Below are positions 47,530 to 63,620 of a stretch of 64,000 nt of DNA, piece by piece. A model generated the notes under the pieces. It saw only the letters and a program-made list of their open reading frames with translations, searched no databases and was not told the DNA's origin. The position numbers and the translations under genes are program-made. Source of the stretch: Emydura subglobosa (Eukaryota; Chordata; Testudines; Chelidae); the NCBI GenBank assembly GCA_007922225.1, contig ML679956.1:69928111-69992110 (forward strand). The letters run 5' to 3'. Numbering within the stretch: the first letter of the stretch is position 1; each line of letters starts with the position of its first letter.

Positions 47530-47935
47530 TTAGGCTTGGCAGAATTCAATTTTTAAAAATATAATTTTGACAGTTAAGATCGATGTTTATTTTAAAGATT
47601 TTTAAAATGTTTATCGATTTAAATTTTCACAGGTGCAGGAAATTATTAGAGGGTGGTCAGATAAGGACCTATCACAATAATTATTTAATGACTGTAGACA
47701 CAGATTCAAAAAGTTAAAGTTTTATAGTTGAAACATCAATTGTCAATATCACATATGAAACTATGCAAATAAACAACTTTAAGTCAAACTCTAATAAGTT
47801 CTCAAACAGCATTTTTCTTACTTTGCCTATCTGTAAATTTCAATTATTATGGGTGGAAATATTTCTCAGTTTGTGTGTGCCAAGTGAAATAGATATCTAT
47901 TGACATTTACCGATAAAAATCTAATCCTTCATAGC
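47530..47935. mobile_element. AT-rich dispersed repeat
   Basis: GGCTTGGCAGAATTCAATTT, TTATCGATTTAAATTTTCAC and CAGGAAATTATTAGAG are phrases I associate with a common turtle repeat. The ends are not resolved. Confidence 0.45.
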
Positions 47936-47941
47936 CCATAC

Positions 47942-48466
47942 CAGTGGTTCCCAACCTTTTTTGAGTGAAAGCCCCACTAGTTAACACTAGGTAAAACATG
48001 CCCCCACAACCCTCTCCACCATGCCCCTTCACCAGCCATAAACACATATAACCCCCATAAACACATATAATAATGATAACACTAAATTACATTAATTAAT
48101 TAATTAATAATAATAATAATAAATTACTCTTTTACGTGAGTAAGAAACTAAGTCTTCCCTGGCACAGTCGCAACCACGTGCCCAGTGTGGCCCCACTGCC
48201 CTCTTCCCATCCCTCATCAACAGAGGGTAATGGAGCAGCGGGCACTGGCAGGCTGCTCCAGGCCCCAACCTGTGTAGGGCTGCTCCGCTCCAGCCAGGAG
48301 CCCAGGTGGCTTTAGGATTGGAGGGGTGGGGGGTTTGCTCCTCTGCTCTGGCTGCTGCGGGGCTCGAGGGGCTAAATGACCTCAATATTACTGAAGCCTC
48401 ACAGACCCCCAGTAATCTTCGCCCCCCTCCCCAAAGGGGCCATGCACCCCAGACTGGGAACCGTTG
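47942..48466 (+). mobile_element. hAT-type nonautonomous element
   Basis: Left TIR CAGTGGTTCCCAACC; right TIR GACTGGGAACCGTTG (inverse CAACGGTTCCCAGTC). The flanking 8-mers GCCCATAC (47934-47941) and GCCTATAT (48467-48474) differ by two C/T changes, fitting a decayed 8-bp hAT duplication. It contains a (TTAA)/(TAA)n tract at about 48092-48123. Confidence 0.8.
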
Positions 48467-48929
48467 GCCTATATATTGTCAATGATCCTTCCCCTGTATA
48501 AGTTCTGATATTTATTAAATTAGGAACGAGGTAGGTGAGAGAAAGAGCAAAGGACAACACGGGGAAGCAAGGGGAAGGAAGTTTGTTTTGAAAGTGGGGA
48601 GTGAGAATGCATGGTGGACTGGAAGGGAAATGTCATTCCAGGTGTATGGATCAGTAAGAAAAATGACATGAAGAGAAAAGTGGAAGAAGGAGAAAAATGG
48701 AGCAGCAAGGTGTGTAGAGTGGGCAGAGGATAAAGAGAGGAGTATGGGGAAATGAAAGCAGCGGCAAGGATAGAGTCCCCATAGTCCCTTATAGGGCCTG
48801 ATGCTACTTCCATTAAAGTCAATGGGACTCTTGGCTTTGCTTTGAAAAAATAAGCTTCTAAATAAGGGGGCATTGTAAATAAGTAGATGGCTTGTAGCTC
48901 ATCTCAGTTGCTCTTATTCACATAGTATA
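48467..48929. other. Intronic sequence, nothing recognised
   Basis: A purine-rich stretch at 48530-48770 gives the 117-codon reverse ORF; no motif. A small palindromic-repeat piece is at 48795-48840. Confidence 0.4.
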
Positions 48930-49229
48930 TAGGGCCATGTCTACACTAGCAAGCTTACAGTGGCACAGCTGTACCAATGCAGCTGCAATGCTGTAAGATT
49001 GCTCGTGTAGCCGCTCTATGCTGATGGAAAAGCGCTCTCCAGTCAACATAATAAAACCATCTCAACAAGAAGTGGTAGCTGTGTCAGCAGAAGAGGCTCT
49101 CCTGCCGCCATAGCGCTGTGCACTACCACTTATGCTGGCGAAACTTATGTCGCTCGGTGGGGTGTTTTTTTCACATACTTTACTGACGTAAATTTTGCTG
49201 ACATAAATGGTAGTGTAGACAAGACCTAA
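48930..49229 (+). mobile_element. TIR element, TGTCTACAC-type
   Basis: Left end TAGGGCCATGTCTACACTAG; right end TAGTGTAGACAAGACCTA. Interior words (CTTATGTCGCTCGGTGGGGT) are shared with the 27941 family. No coding capacity. Confidence 0.75.
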
Positions 49230-49644
49230 CCCCGCGACACAGAACAAAAAAAACCCAGGAAAAGAGACAGCTTAGTCAAACTCCCCTCACAAAATCAGAG
49301 CAGGTGAAATTTTGCCTGAGCAAACATAAAGGCATTGCAAAGCAGGGCCAGGTTGAGACACTTTGCTGCCTGATAGGAACTTTAGTACACTCACCCACTG
49401 CCTTCCCTCTCACACTGCCCAGTCCATCTCTTCCATCTCATCTGATGGTACCATGTATATTTTAGTTAACTAACTGGCACTAAGAAGTCTATTTAACACT
49501 AATTTCTTTAAACTTACTCTGTATTTGTTCTTTCCGCTTTCACTTCTCCATCACTCCTTTCTCTACCACATTCTTCCCATCAATTGTGCCCTCTTTCCTT
49601 TCCTTCCCTTCCCCATGACCTCAGCCATGCCTCTCACTTACACT

Positions 49645-49978
49645 CACTGCTTCTCAGCCCCACACTCACAATCCCAACCTCTCCCCCTCCCCCTCACTCA
49701 CTGCCTAAAACCCCACTCCAAGTCACAGCCTGTCACCCTCTTTCCCCACTCAGTGCCTCTCACACCCCACTCCCAGTCACAGCCTGTCACTCTCCTCCCT
49801 CACTCACTGCCTCACACCCCCACTCCAAGTCACAGCCTCTCCCTGCTTCCCTTTTATTCACTGCCTCTCACACCCCCACTCCCAATCACAGGTTCTTCCT
49901 GCTCCCCCTCACTCACTGCTTCACACCCCCACTCCCAGTCACAGCCTCTCTCCATTTCGCTCCTCACTCACTGCTTCA
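49645..49978 (+). repeat. Minisatellite, roughly 60-bp pyrimidine-rich unit
   Basis: About five to six imperfect units built from CACTCACTGCCTCACACCCC, then CACTCCCAGTCACAGCC and a TCTCC/TGTCACTCTCC block. The long plus-strand ORFs at 49525-50156 are produced by this repeat. Confidence 0.8.
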
Positions 49979-49985
49979 GAAGATG

Positions 49986-51477
49986 GCAAATAATCAGGGC
50001 TTAGCATGCCTCATCTGCTCTAGTCTCAGACCAGGCAGGGTCTGTTGTGTTCCAATCAGCCAGCAGGCAGCAGATCTGCTAAAGCCTCCGCTTGGGGTGA
50101 GAGGCAGGGGGAGTCAGTGTTGCAAAGGGGTGGGACGTGGGACAGGCATCAAATGAAGGGAAAGGAGATGACATGGAGATTTCTTGGACCCAGGGAGAGG
50201 CGTCTGCTGAAGGAAAAGGGTATATTTACTTTTACATGTCTGTTTCTGCATTTCTTCTGTCACCATAGGCAATTGCATGGTCTGCCTGAACGATTGGATC
50301 AGTCTGTGGAAATGTACACTGAACGTCAATGAAGTCAGGCTCTGTCAGACCAATGGGGGAAGCGAGTTCTAGATTCAAAAGCCTTACTCCATCAATAACA
50401 TCCTGCCTCAGGGTGTACAAATCAAGGGACTCTCAGCAGGTACTCCTTCACTGATGTCTGTTATGATGGAATGTGGGGGAAAAGTCTGAAATGTCTTACT
50501 TGGATCATATCTTCTGTAACTGGGCTTGATTCTCTACTCACACCACTGAAATTAGGCATAATTCTACTGAAGCCACACCAGTTTTACACTATTTTATCAA
50601 TGGAGTTATACTGCAAAGGAACAAAAGTAGAGTAACACAGTGGTGAACCCGGCTTGACATATGCTGGCATAAAACCAATTTGAGACCACAGTTTTAATTT
50701 AACCTGAATTTACTATCATCCTCCCAGAATTCCACCTCACGGAACCTTCTAATTAGATTCTCTATCCTGTATGATAGAAGTTATAATCTGAAAATGGAGA
50801 AGGATGAGTTTTCTGTTTCAAGAATGCTGACATTTTCAGATTTCTAAGTGTGTCACAACCATGCAACATGTTATGTTAAGGCCGAAAGAATATGCATTAA
50901 AGCCTCGTGAGAAATGGAAGCACTGGAAAAAACAGGCTCCAGGCAAATTTGGCTTTTTTTACAAAAAAGTTTCCATTGGGTTTAACTAAATCAGGCCAGT
51001 TCAAATGTCATCTAAGCCACATTGGGCAGCTCTGCTGCCAGGCACTCAGTTAATGTTTGTTATTAAACAAAATTGTTCTAAGCCAACTAGAGGTAAAATT
51101 GTAATAAACATTAAAACCTAAATAACTGGTCTTCATAATTTCTAATACTGTAGCTTTCAATATGGTGGTTCTTATATGTATCAATCTCATGCCCCAGAAA
51201 GGGGGCTATTCCTTTACAATGCACCAATACTACTAATCACAATTAGAGGGATTTCAGGATCACATTTTAAAAGCAGAATGCATAAGGTAAAGGTTGTCTC
51301 TGAAGGCCGAAAAGTCCTTCTATTGTCAAATTTCAGTCTAGCCACATGGGTTCTATAATGTGAAACCCAGGACATGAACTGCAGAATGAAAATCGAGGGC
51401 TGTTCTCTGGGAACACAGGTGACAACACTAAGATACAAAGATCACATCAACAGTGTTCCCCTGGTCAGCCAGGGGAG
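49986..51477. other. Intronic sequence with a palindromic repeat copy
   Basis: Positions 50521-50660 hold a decayed long copy of the GGAGTTATACT/AGTAACACAGTGGTG-type repeat; otherwise unrecognised. Confidence 0.4.
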
Positions 51478-52455
51478 TGTGATGGAATGCATCCCTGTAT
51501 TTGCACCCTACAAATGACTGCAATAATCTTTGTACATGGTTTGCCTTGTGAGGAGGTATCATTTGAAAAAACTCATAACTTGCACATTAGTAATATCATG
51601 GTAAAATGCAAGTAGCAACATGTGTAAAGTTATGAATATGAGCCAAAATCATGACTGAAATATGTTTCCCAGGTAAGTCTGGGGCATGGCTAAACCAGTT
51701 TCTCCAAGACTTTTCAAAGAGGGACTGAAACTATAAAAAAGGAGGATCAAACACCCCAAGCCACCCCTCTTTTCTCTCCTTGCCCATCTCACTTTTTGCA
51801 CATCAGAAGACAAAAGAGGCAGCTGCTGGACTCTGGGGGAGATGTTCTGACTTGAAAGTTTGGTCAGTAATGAAGTTGGAAGCATGTGAGGAGAAAATTT
51901 GTTTTAACTCAAATATAGTTTGTTAAGTTAGGCAGCACAAAGCATTTTATCTTTATGTTTCTTGTAACCATTTCTGACTCTTCTACCTAGTTGCTTGTGC
52001 TCACTTAAAATCTCTCTCTTTGTAGTTAATAAACTTGTTTTATTGTTTTATCTAATCCAGTGTGTTTAAATTAAGTGTCTGGGTAATTCCAATTAAAGTG
52101 GTAAACTGGTGTATATTATTCCCTTAAAGGAATAATGTACTTAATATATTTGTACTGTCTAGGAGCAGCCTGGGCAGTACAGGACAAACATTTCTGGGGG
52201 GAAATCTGAGACTGGATGTGTATTGGGGTCACCCTGCAATATAGCCAAGGCTGATGAAAGCCAGAGTATAACCCAAGTGTGGCTGGCAGGCTGCCATTAC
52301 ACACAGATACTTAGGGGGTGACTTTCATGCTGGAAGTTGTTTGTTAGCAGCCCAAGTGGGAGCTACTACCAGCAAGATGTTGTAAGGCACCCAAGGTTGC
52401 AGGGCAGGGATGACACAGCCCCACACTGGTCTGACTTGCACCCCAGTAAGTCACA
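51478..52455 (+). mobile_element. Probable solo LTR of an LTR retroelement
   Basis: Begins TGTGATGGAATGCATCCC and ends CCCCAGTAAGTCACA, so it has TG...CA ends with short inverted tips (TGTGA/TCACA). An AATAAA signal at 52028-52033 is followed by a T-rich stretch. Flanks GGGAG (left) and TGGAG (right) could be a decayed 5-bp duplication. No internal gene region is attached. The family is not identified; an endogenous-retrovirus-type LTR is likely by size. Confidence 0.65.
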
Positions 52456-52600
52456 TGGAGGAAACACACTCTTTGCAGTATAGTCAGTAACTAGGTTTAA
52501 GAAGATCTACAAAAGAGTCAGTGAGACAAATTTAGATTTGACATGTTACTTAACTGTGGGTAAAGGATTCTGAGTGGAAAGAAGTATAGCTTACTAAAAC

Positions 52601-52645
52601 TTGATAGACTCCCTTGACACTCCCTTGATAGACTCCCTTGACACT
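52601..52645 (+). repeat. 24-bp tandem duplication
   Basis: TTGATAGACTCCCTTGACAC occurs at 52601 and again at 52625. Confidence 0.9.
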
Positions 52646-53112
52646 ACTAACAACCACTCAAAGGGAGTCTGCATGGGGGTACGTCACAAGTTTGCCTGAA
52701 CCAGTGCAGTGTTTCCTGAAGCAAGTTCCCTTTAATTTTACAGCACTCAAAAGATAGCCAAACTCAAGATGGCTACTTGGGCTTTAAATTCCACAATGTA
52801 AAACTTAATATTTCATTGGCTCAATCCAAAGGAGCTCTCAGAGTCAACTCAGGCTTTTGAATTAAAAAAGAAAGAAAGATTCTCCCTCCCTTATCCCAGC
52901 TTCACCCAGAACTGCCCCATAGGAGAAGCATTCAGCCCTTTTTACCTTGCTTGCAGGACCCTGTGTGGCTTCTGCTTACTCCTGGACCTTCTAGTCATGG
53001 AAGGACCAATTCTTGTTAGTTCTGCCAAGAGCTGATCCCTAGTAATTGTGTGTGAATCATCCCCCATCCTGGATCTTCTGGGTGCCAGCAAAGTATCTCT
53101 GCTACTCCTCAG

Positions 53113-53143
<31 letters not shown>
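53113..53143 (+). repeat. (CATA)n microsatellite
   Basis: Seven to eight CATA units, 60 bp from a CR1 3' end. Confidence 0.9.
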
Positions 53144-53145
<2 letters not shown>

Positions 53146-53200
53146 TTGGGGCTGGATGATTCCTTTCTCTTGCTTTCTTAAGCAGCAGGATATAGAAGGC

Positions 53201-54100
53201 TCATAGATTCATAGATTCCAAGGCCAGAAGGGACCATTGTGATCATCTAGGCTGACCTTGTGTGTAACACAGGCCAGAGAACTTCCCCAAAATGATTCCT
53301 AGAATGTATCCTTTTAGAAAAAAATTCTGTCTTGATTTAAATATTGCCAATGATGGAGAAACCAGTACGATTCTTGGTAAGTTGTTCCAATGATTAATTA
53401 CTGTCACCATTAGAAAATTGAATATTATTTCCAGTCTCAATTTGTCTAGCTTCAACTTTCAGTCATTGGATCATGTTATACCTTTCTTTGCTAGAGTGAG
53501 AAGCCCATTATTAAATATTTCTTCCCCATACATGTACTTATAAAGTGTACTCAAGTCACCACTTAAACGTTTCTTCATGTAGCTAAATAGCTTGAGCTCC
53601 TTGAGAGTATCAATATAGGGCATGTTGTCTAATCCTTTAACCATTCTTGCGGCTCTTCTCTGAACCTTCCCCAATTTATCAATATCCTTCTTGAATTGTG
53701 AGCAACAGAACAGGACACAGTATTCCAGCAGCGTCACACCAGTGCTAAATATAGAGGTAAAATAATCTCTCTGTTCCTACTTGAGATTCCCCTGTTTATG
53801 CATCCCAGGATTGCATTAGTTCTTTTGGCCACAAAGCTGCACCGGGAGCTCATGTTCAGCTGATTATCCGCCACGACCCTCAAATCTTTTTCAGAGTCAC
53901 TGCTTCCCAGGATAGAGTCCTCCATCCTGTAAAGTTTGACCTACATTCTTTCTTCCTAGATGTATACATTTATATTTAGTCATATTAAAATGCATATTGT
54001 CTGCTTGTGCCTAGTTTATCAAGCAATCCAGGTCTCTCTGAATCAATGACAAGTCCTCTTAATTATTTACCGGTCCTCCAGGTGCCACTACTATTTACCA
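53201..54100 (-). mobile_element. CR1 LINE, antisense, 5'-truncated
   Basis: The 3' end at 53201 carries TCATAGATTCATAGATTCC. The minus strand retains CR1 ORF2 stretches: QFKKDIDKLGKVQRRAARMV (53471-53737) and a segment holding SEKDLRVVADNQLNMSSRC and INRGISSRNREIILPLY (53734-53925). These are the C-terminal part of the RT polyprotein. Frames are broken and the 5' end is lost near RT. Confidence 0.88.
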
Positions 54101-55835
54101 CATTCTGTGGCCTATGATGCTCCATGAAGTAACTAGGAAAACCCTAAAGGTCTGGCAGCGTAAGCCTGTTTCCCCCATATCCTTAGAACATGTCCTGTTG
54201 GCCAACTGCTTAATTAATTCCATTGTTTCCCCTAATTAAACACAGTGCATCCTGAGATATTTATGACCTCAAAATGAGGTAAATGGCTGTGTAAAGGCAG
54301 CAATGAAATCTGGTGAAGGCTTGAGGGTCCTGGTGCTGAAGAAGATGATGTTCTGGAGATGCTGGGGGTGGCAGGGGGTGGGAAGCAGGCATAACTTAGT
54401 GGTCTCTTATTAGAGGATGTCAGATGGTATACATCTTCAGAGTAAAAGGGAAAATACTTAGCAACCGCTTTTGAAGGAGAAGTGTGTATGGGCACGCACA
54501 CAAGCAGGTTGCAAATTTGCTGCTTCTGGCATCACTTTGTCAATCATATTATAGTGCTAGTAGTCTAATGTTTTCAAATTTATCCTACAAAATTCTCCTC
54601 TGAGAGGCAAGTGGCATCACACTTAGGTCCTTAGTGTCAGCCCACATGACATGATGAGGCACAAGTAGATTTCACTAACAGCAGCTGGGAATGAGAGAGT
54701 ACAGCATTACAGAACTGAATATATCCCTTTTTAATAACTTGTCTGTCTATAGTTTGCCTTATTAACCTCAATGACCTAAATTTCTCTCTCAAATATGCCA
54801 ACTCATTTGTAAGATTTTACTGTAAACATAATTATGCAGTTAGAGATTTCAGAAGCTATTTCCTATAAGTGTGGGAGAGCTTATTACATTCTTCCTCTGA
54901 TTTTGTAATACTCTCCACAGCAACATCAATGACACTTGAAATGCAATGTGATGACAGCATCATAGTATAATGGTGCTAAAAACAGTTACAACAGCACATA
55001 ATTTTGTGGCTATGGTCTAGGGTTTAATGTTATAAGGATGACTCCAATGTCAGCTGACTAGCAATAAGCAGAATTCCACATTTACACTGTAAAGTACCAA
55101 CACACTTTTCAGGGAGTATGAATTTACACTGAAGATTTAAGAATTACTAAAATTACAGCAAATTAACAGCTAAACTGTTACATAGCATGAGGTTACCCAG
55201 GGCACCCACTGAGCTAACATGTCTCCCCTTCATTTATTTATGTTAGCCAGACACAATAGTATAAACATACCAGGTTCAAGAAGCCAAACATTATGTGATC
55301 ATAACATTTATGTCTCTGAATCACCTGCACATACATAGCTTCAATGAAGGCCAATCCAAATAATTTTTAGAAAAAGGACTGGAGGAGTTTAAAAAGTAAA
55401 TATGCTCCACATTATGTGAATACTTAGGGATGCAGCAGGGAACGGTGCAGGGGACACTATTCTAAGTACCTATACATTTATTTCACATGTACTTAATCTT
55501 GATGTGCATGAAGACCCACTATATATACAGAAATGGTATGCATTCCTTAATGCTCTTAGAATCTAGGAAAGAGTTCAGAGTCCAAATGAGATGCAATCTA
55601 ACAAGAAAATATTTTTCTTGTCAGACTGAGCCCTGAAACTCAGATAAGAAACAAGGAGAAAAATGAGTTAAAAACCTTGTTGACAAAGATGCCAGTGCTT
55701 TAGAGTTATTTATAAAAAAACAAATCTTCAATATATATTAGTGCACACTGGACTTGAGCCTTCTCCCACTGACGGATGAAGGGTTCATTTAAGCTAATCA
55801 CATTCTAAACACGCTTTGTGACTTTAATTCTATTT
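54101..55835. other. Intronic sequence, nothing recognised
   Basis: No supported exon or element. Confidence 0.4.
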
Positions 55836-55837
55836 AG

Positions 55838-55943
55838 CAGGTGAGTAAAAGATTCCGGGTCCTACCCAACACTTACTGAAGCCAATAGGAATATTTGACT
55901 GATTTCAGTAACAGAATAGGACCCATTATCTGCTACTCACCTG
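55838..55943. repeat. Palindromic dispersed repeat
   Basis: Left arm 55838-55863 (CAGGTGAGTAAAAGATTCC...) and right arm 55918-55943 (...CTGCTACTCACCTG) are inverse complements at about 20 of 26 positions. Confidence 0.75.
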
Positions 55944-57730
55944 ATAATTAGACCAAAATTGTGAACTCTGTGTATAATGTGGTTAGCTTAGATAACTTTC
56001 ATGACTCAGAGTTTGTCATCCTATTTTACTTTCCCCTTCTCCTGTCATGTTAAAAAAATTCTTACCCTTTCTCCTACCTCTTATGAGCTAATAAACCTAC
56101 AATAAATCACTTTCAATTTATTTAGCAATTGCCGTAAGCCGACAAAACTGTTTCCTGAAAATGATAAAGTTAGCATTTGTATTTTTGGTAGCCTTGTGAC
56201 TTCAGAATTATCCATGTTGATGGAGTCTATCAGTATCTGTTTTTGCATTTGGAAAGGTTTGTTGTTAAGCACTCAAGCTTAAATAGATTCCATGTTAGTG
56301 TAATCTCATCTGAATCTGATTTATATTCCTGATCCTCATTCAGGCTGTCTATGGATACATGATGAATGTTAATAACAGGGGGAAATGGACTTTACCACTC
56401 TCTCCTAAAGTAACAATGAATGATCTGGTAATATATTAAATGTTAAATATTCTCTCTAGTATTTACTAGATATGATTTTCAGTTTTCTTTAACACAGGCT
56501 GAGTCCATTGTTTAAAAAAGAGTAAAACAATTTTTGGATGGGAGGGAGGGGGAAGAGGAAGGTTAATTTCCTAGCTCTTCTGCCAACCCCCAAAAAGAAG
56601 AATATTTGAAATGCACAAAAAAAAAAAAAAAAAAAAATTCTGTGTCCTAATTCTTCAGGCTAAATGTAGTTTCAAAGGGAAATCTGTAAAATGTGTGCAT
56701 TTTTAATACTATTCCGTTACCTTTTGTCAAACCAGATTTTAATCTTACCATTGTTTTGCAGTCAACAGTCATAAGACATAGTTTGCAATCTCTATGAAAT
56801 GTTTTCAGTGTAAATCTGATCTTTTTAATTTAGTTTAGCTTTCAAATATAAATGCTTTGCTCTGCTTCCTTCAGTTCCTTTCCCCATAGTCATGGTATCC
56901 TATACCAAGAGCTTCAAATCAAAATGCTGAGTTCTGAAAAGAACAATATAAAGCAAACAGGGACAAAATCCAAGATTTCTATAGCAGAATCCACTGTTAA
57001 ACAGCTTATTATATCAACACCAAACCCACCAGATCCACAATGTCAGAGACACTCTGTAAGCTGAATAGGCAAAACATTTCCACTTCAAGCCAGCAAAGTG
57101 CTCTATAAAATGTCAACAGGGAAATAAGATTCAGCCTTAATAGGTTCAGAGCTTATGTAACCTTTTCTTCACTTCTGGGACATTCTACTAAAAAACAAGC
57201 AAAGAAGTGACTTTACGGTAAACACACCCTAAGCTCTATAGACCAAGTAGGCTACACGCATTCAAAAACAGTGCAAAGTTACAGTGTTGGCTGTAAGGTT
57301 TGTGTGTTCTCATCCAACAATGAACTGAACTACAAATAGCTTCTGGTATGAAGACAGTTAAGAATTCACTCTTGTACAGCCCATGAAACACTTACGTTCC
57401 ACTAAAACGTACAAGCCTTTAATGGAACTTAAGTAAAAGAAATCATTATCATCAATTCAAGTTTCTTTTTTCTGCTGAAAAGCTTCATGTTCCTCTGAGA
57501 ATTAATGCTTAACTTTTTCAAAATCAGTAAAGCAATGCTGCAGTTTTAATCCTTGGGATATGAACAAGAGTTTTTTGGGTGAAAAGGAAAGTAGGCAATT
57601 TTCCAGAAAGTAATAGGTATGGGATAATAGCAGTGCATCATGGGAGACTTGCAATTTCTTGAGAGAAAAGGGAGGGAGTACATTTGCATATGAACAATAG
57701 AAATAAGAAAAAAAAATCCTGAAAACTCAC
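55944..57730. other. Intronic sequence with an A21 run
   Basis: A homopolymer of 21 A lies at 56617-56637. No exon or recognised element is visible up to the splice donor at 57730. Confidence 0.45.
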
Positions 57731-58087
57731 CACTAGATTTCCTATCACCATCACCAGCAAGAAGACAAGAAGGCACAATGGTTGCCCAGCTACTTCCATA
57801 CAATCCCACATGGTCTCAATCCATTCTCCACAGAGAATTCGGAATATAATAAGGAATGAGTGGAAGAAATCATTCATGTGCCAGCGTGGCAATTTTTTAT
57901 TAGGGCTTATCTTGGTAACATGTTGTGTGTAGTCTTTTCCAAAAAGCTGCATTCCTACCACAGCAAAAATAAAGACTATGATCGCCAGAACCAGAGTGAG
58001 ATTACCTAGAGCACCCACTGAGTTACCAATGATTTTAATGAGAGTATTTAAGGTTGGCCAGGACTTTGCCAATTTGAAGACTCTCAG
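57731..58087 (-). CDS. SCN5A: Sodium channel alpha subunit exon, domain II S4-S5-pore-S6 (SCN5A exon 16 equivalent)
   Basis: This 357-bp exon encodes 119 residues. Residues 1-10 ([10 protein letters not shown]) complete the S4 helix, with R/K every third residue. Residues 11-27 form the S4-S5 linker and about 28-50 are S5, ending [10 protein letters not shown]. Residues 51-66 are the variable turret, about 67-98 the pore loop and about 103-119 S6 (ending VMVIGNLV). Glu88 in [10 protein letters not shown] corresponds to the domain II glutamate of the DEKA selectivity filter and Glu91 to the outer-ring glutamate, so the filter is intact here. The acceptor is TTCACAG|CTG and the donor GTG|GTGAGT, phase 0 at both ends. 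By recall the human SCN5A exon is 351 bp; the extra two codons fall in the turret. MQLFGK and TMWDCMEV favour SCN5A over mammalian SCN10A. No stop or frameshift. Confidence 0.93.
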
Positions 58088-63440
<5,353 letters not shown>

Positions 63441-63462
63441 TGTTGTAGATGTCTCAAGCTGG

Positions 63463-63524
63463 AAAGCACAAAACTGAGAAAACTGAAAAGCACAAAACTG
63501 AGAAAACTGAAAAGCACAAAACTG
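63463..63524 (+). repeat. 24-bp tandem repeat, 2.6 copies
   Basis: AAAGCACAAAACTGAGAAAA starts units at 63463 and 63487; a partial third unit begins at 63511. Confidence 0.92.
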
Positions 63525-63549
63525 GGTTTAGTGTGTGGATGCTGGGTGG

Positions 63550-63620
63550 TGTTGGTGGTCTGTGATCTACAGGAGATCAGACTAGATGATCTGTTGGTCC
63601 CTTCTGGCCTTAAGCTTAAC
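63550..63620 (+). mobile_element. CR1 3'-end fragment, sense
   Basis: GATCTACAGGAGATCAGACT, AGATGATCTGTTGGTCCC, TTCTGGCCTTAA is a CR1 tail variant. Confidence 0.75.

Larger units (their letters stand above)
26173..57730 (-). other. Large sodium channel intron (31.6 kb), repeat-rich
   Basis: Runs from donor GTGAGT next to 57731 to acceptor ATTTCAG next to 26172. The flanking exons join in phase within the DII S6 helix (GNLV then VLNLF). Most identifiable content is transposon remnants listed below. The Penelope/DIRS/CR1/LTR/hAT insertions and the GC-rich element account for much of its length. Confidence 0.85.

Noticed and set aside
49525..50156. Ser/Pro/His-rich ORFs of 159 and 190 codons
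   Set aside because: Produced by the pyrimidine-rich minisatellite; both frames are open for the same reason.
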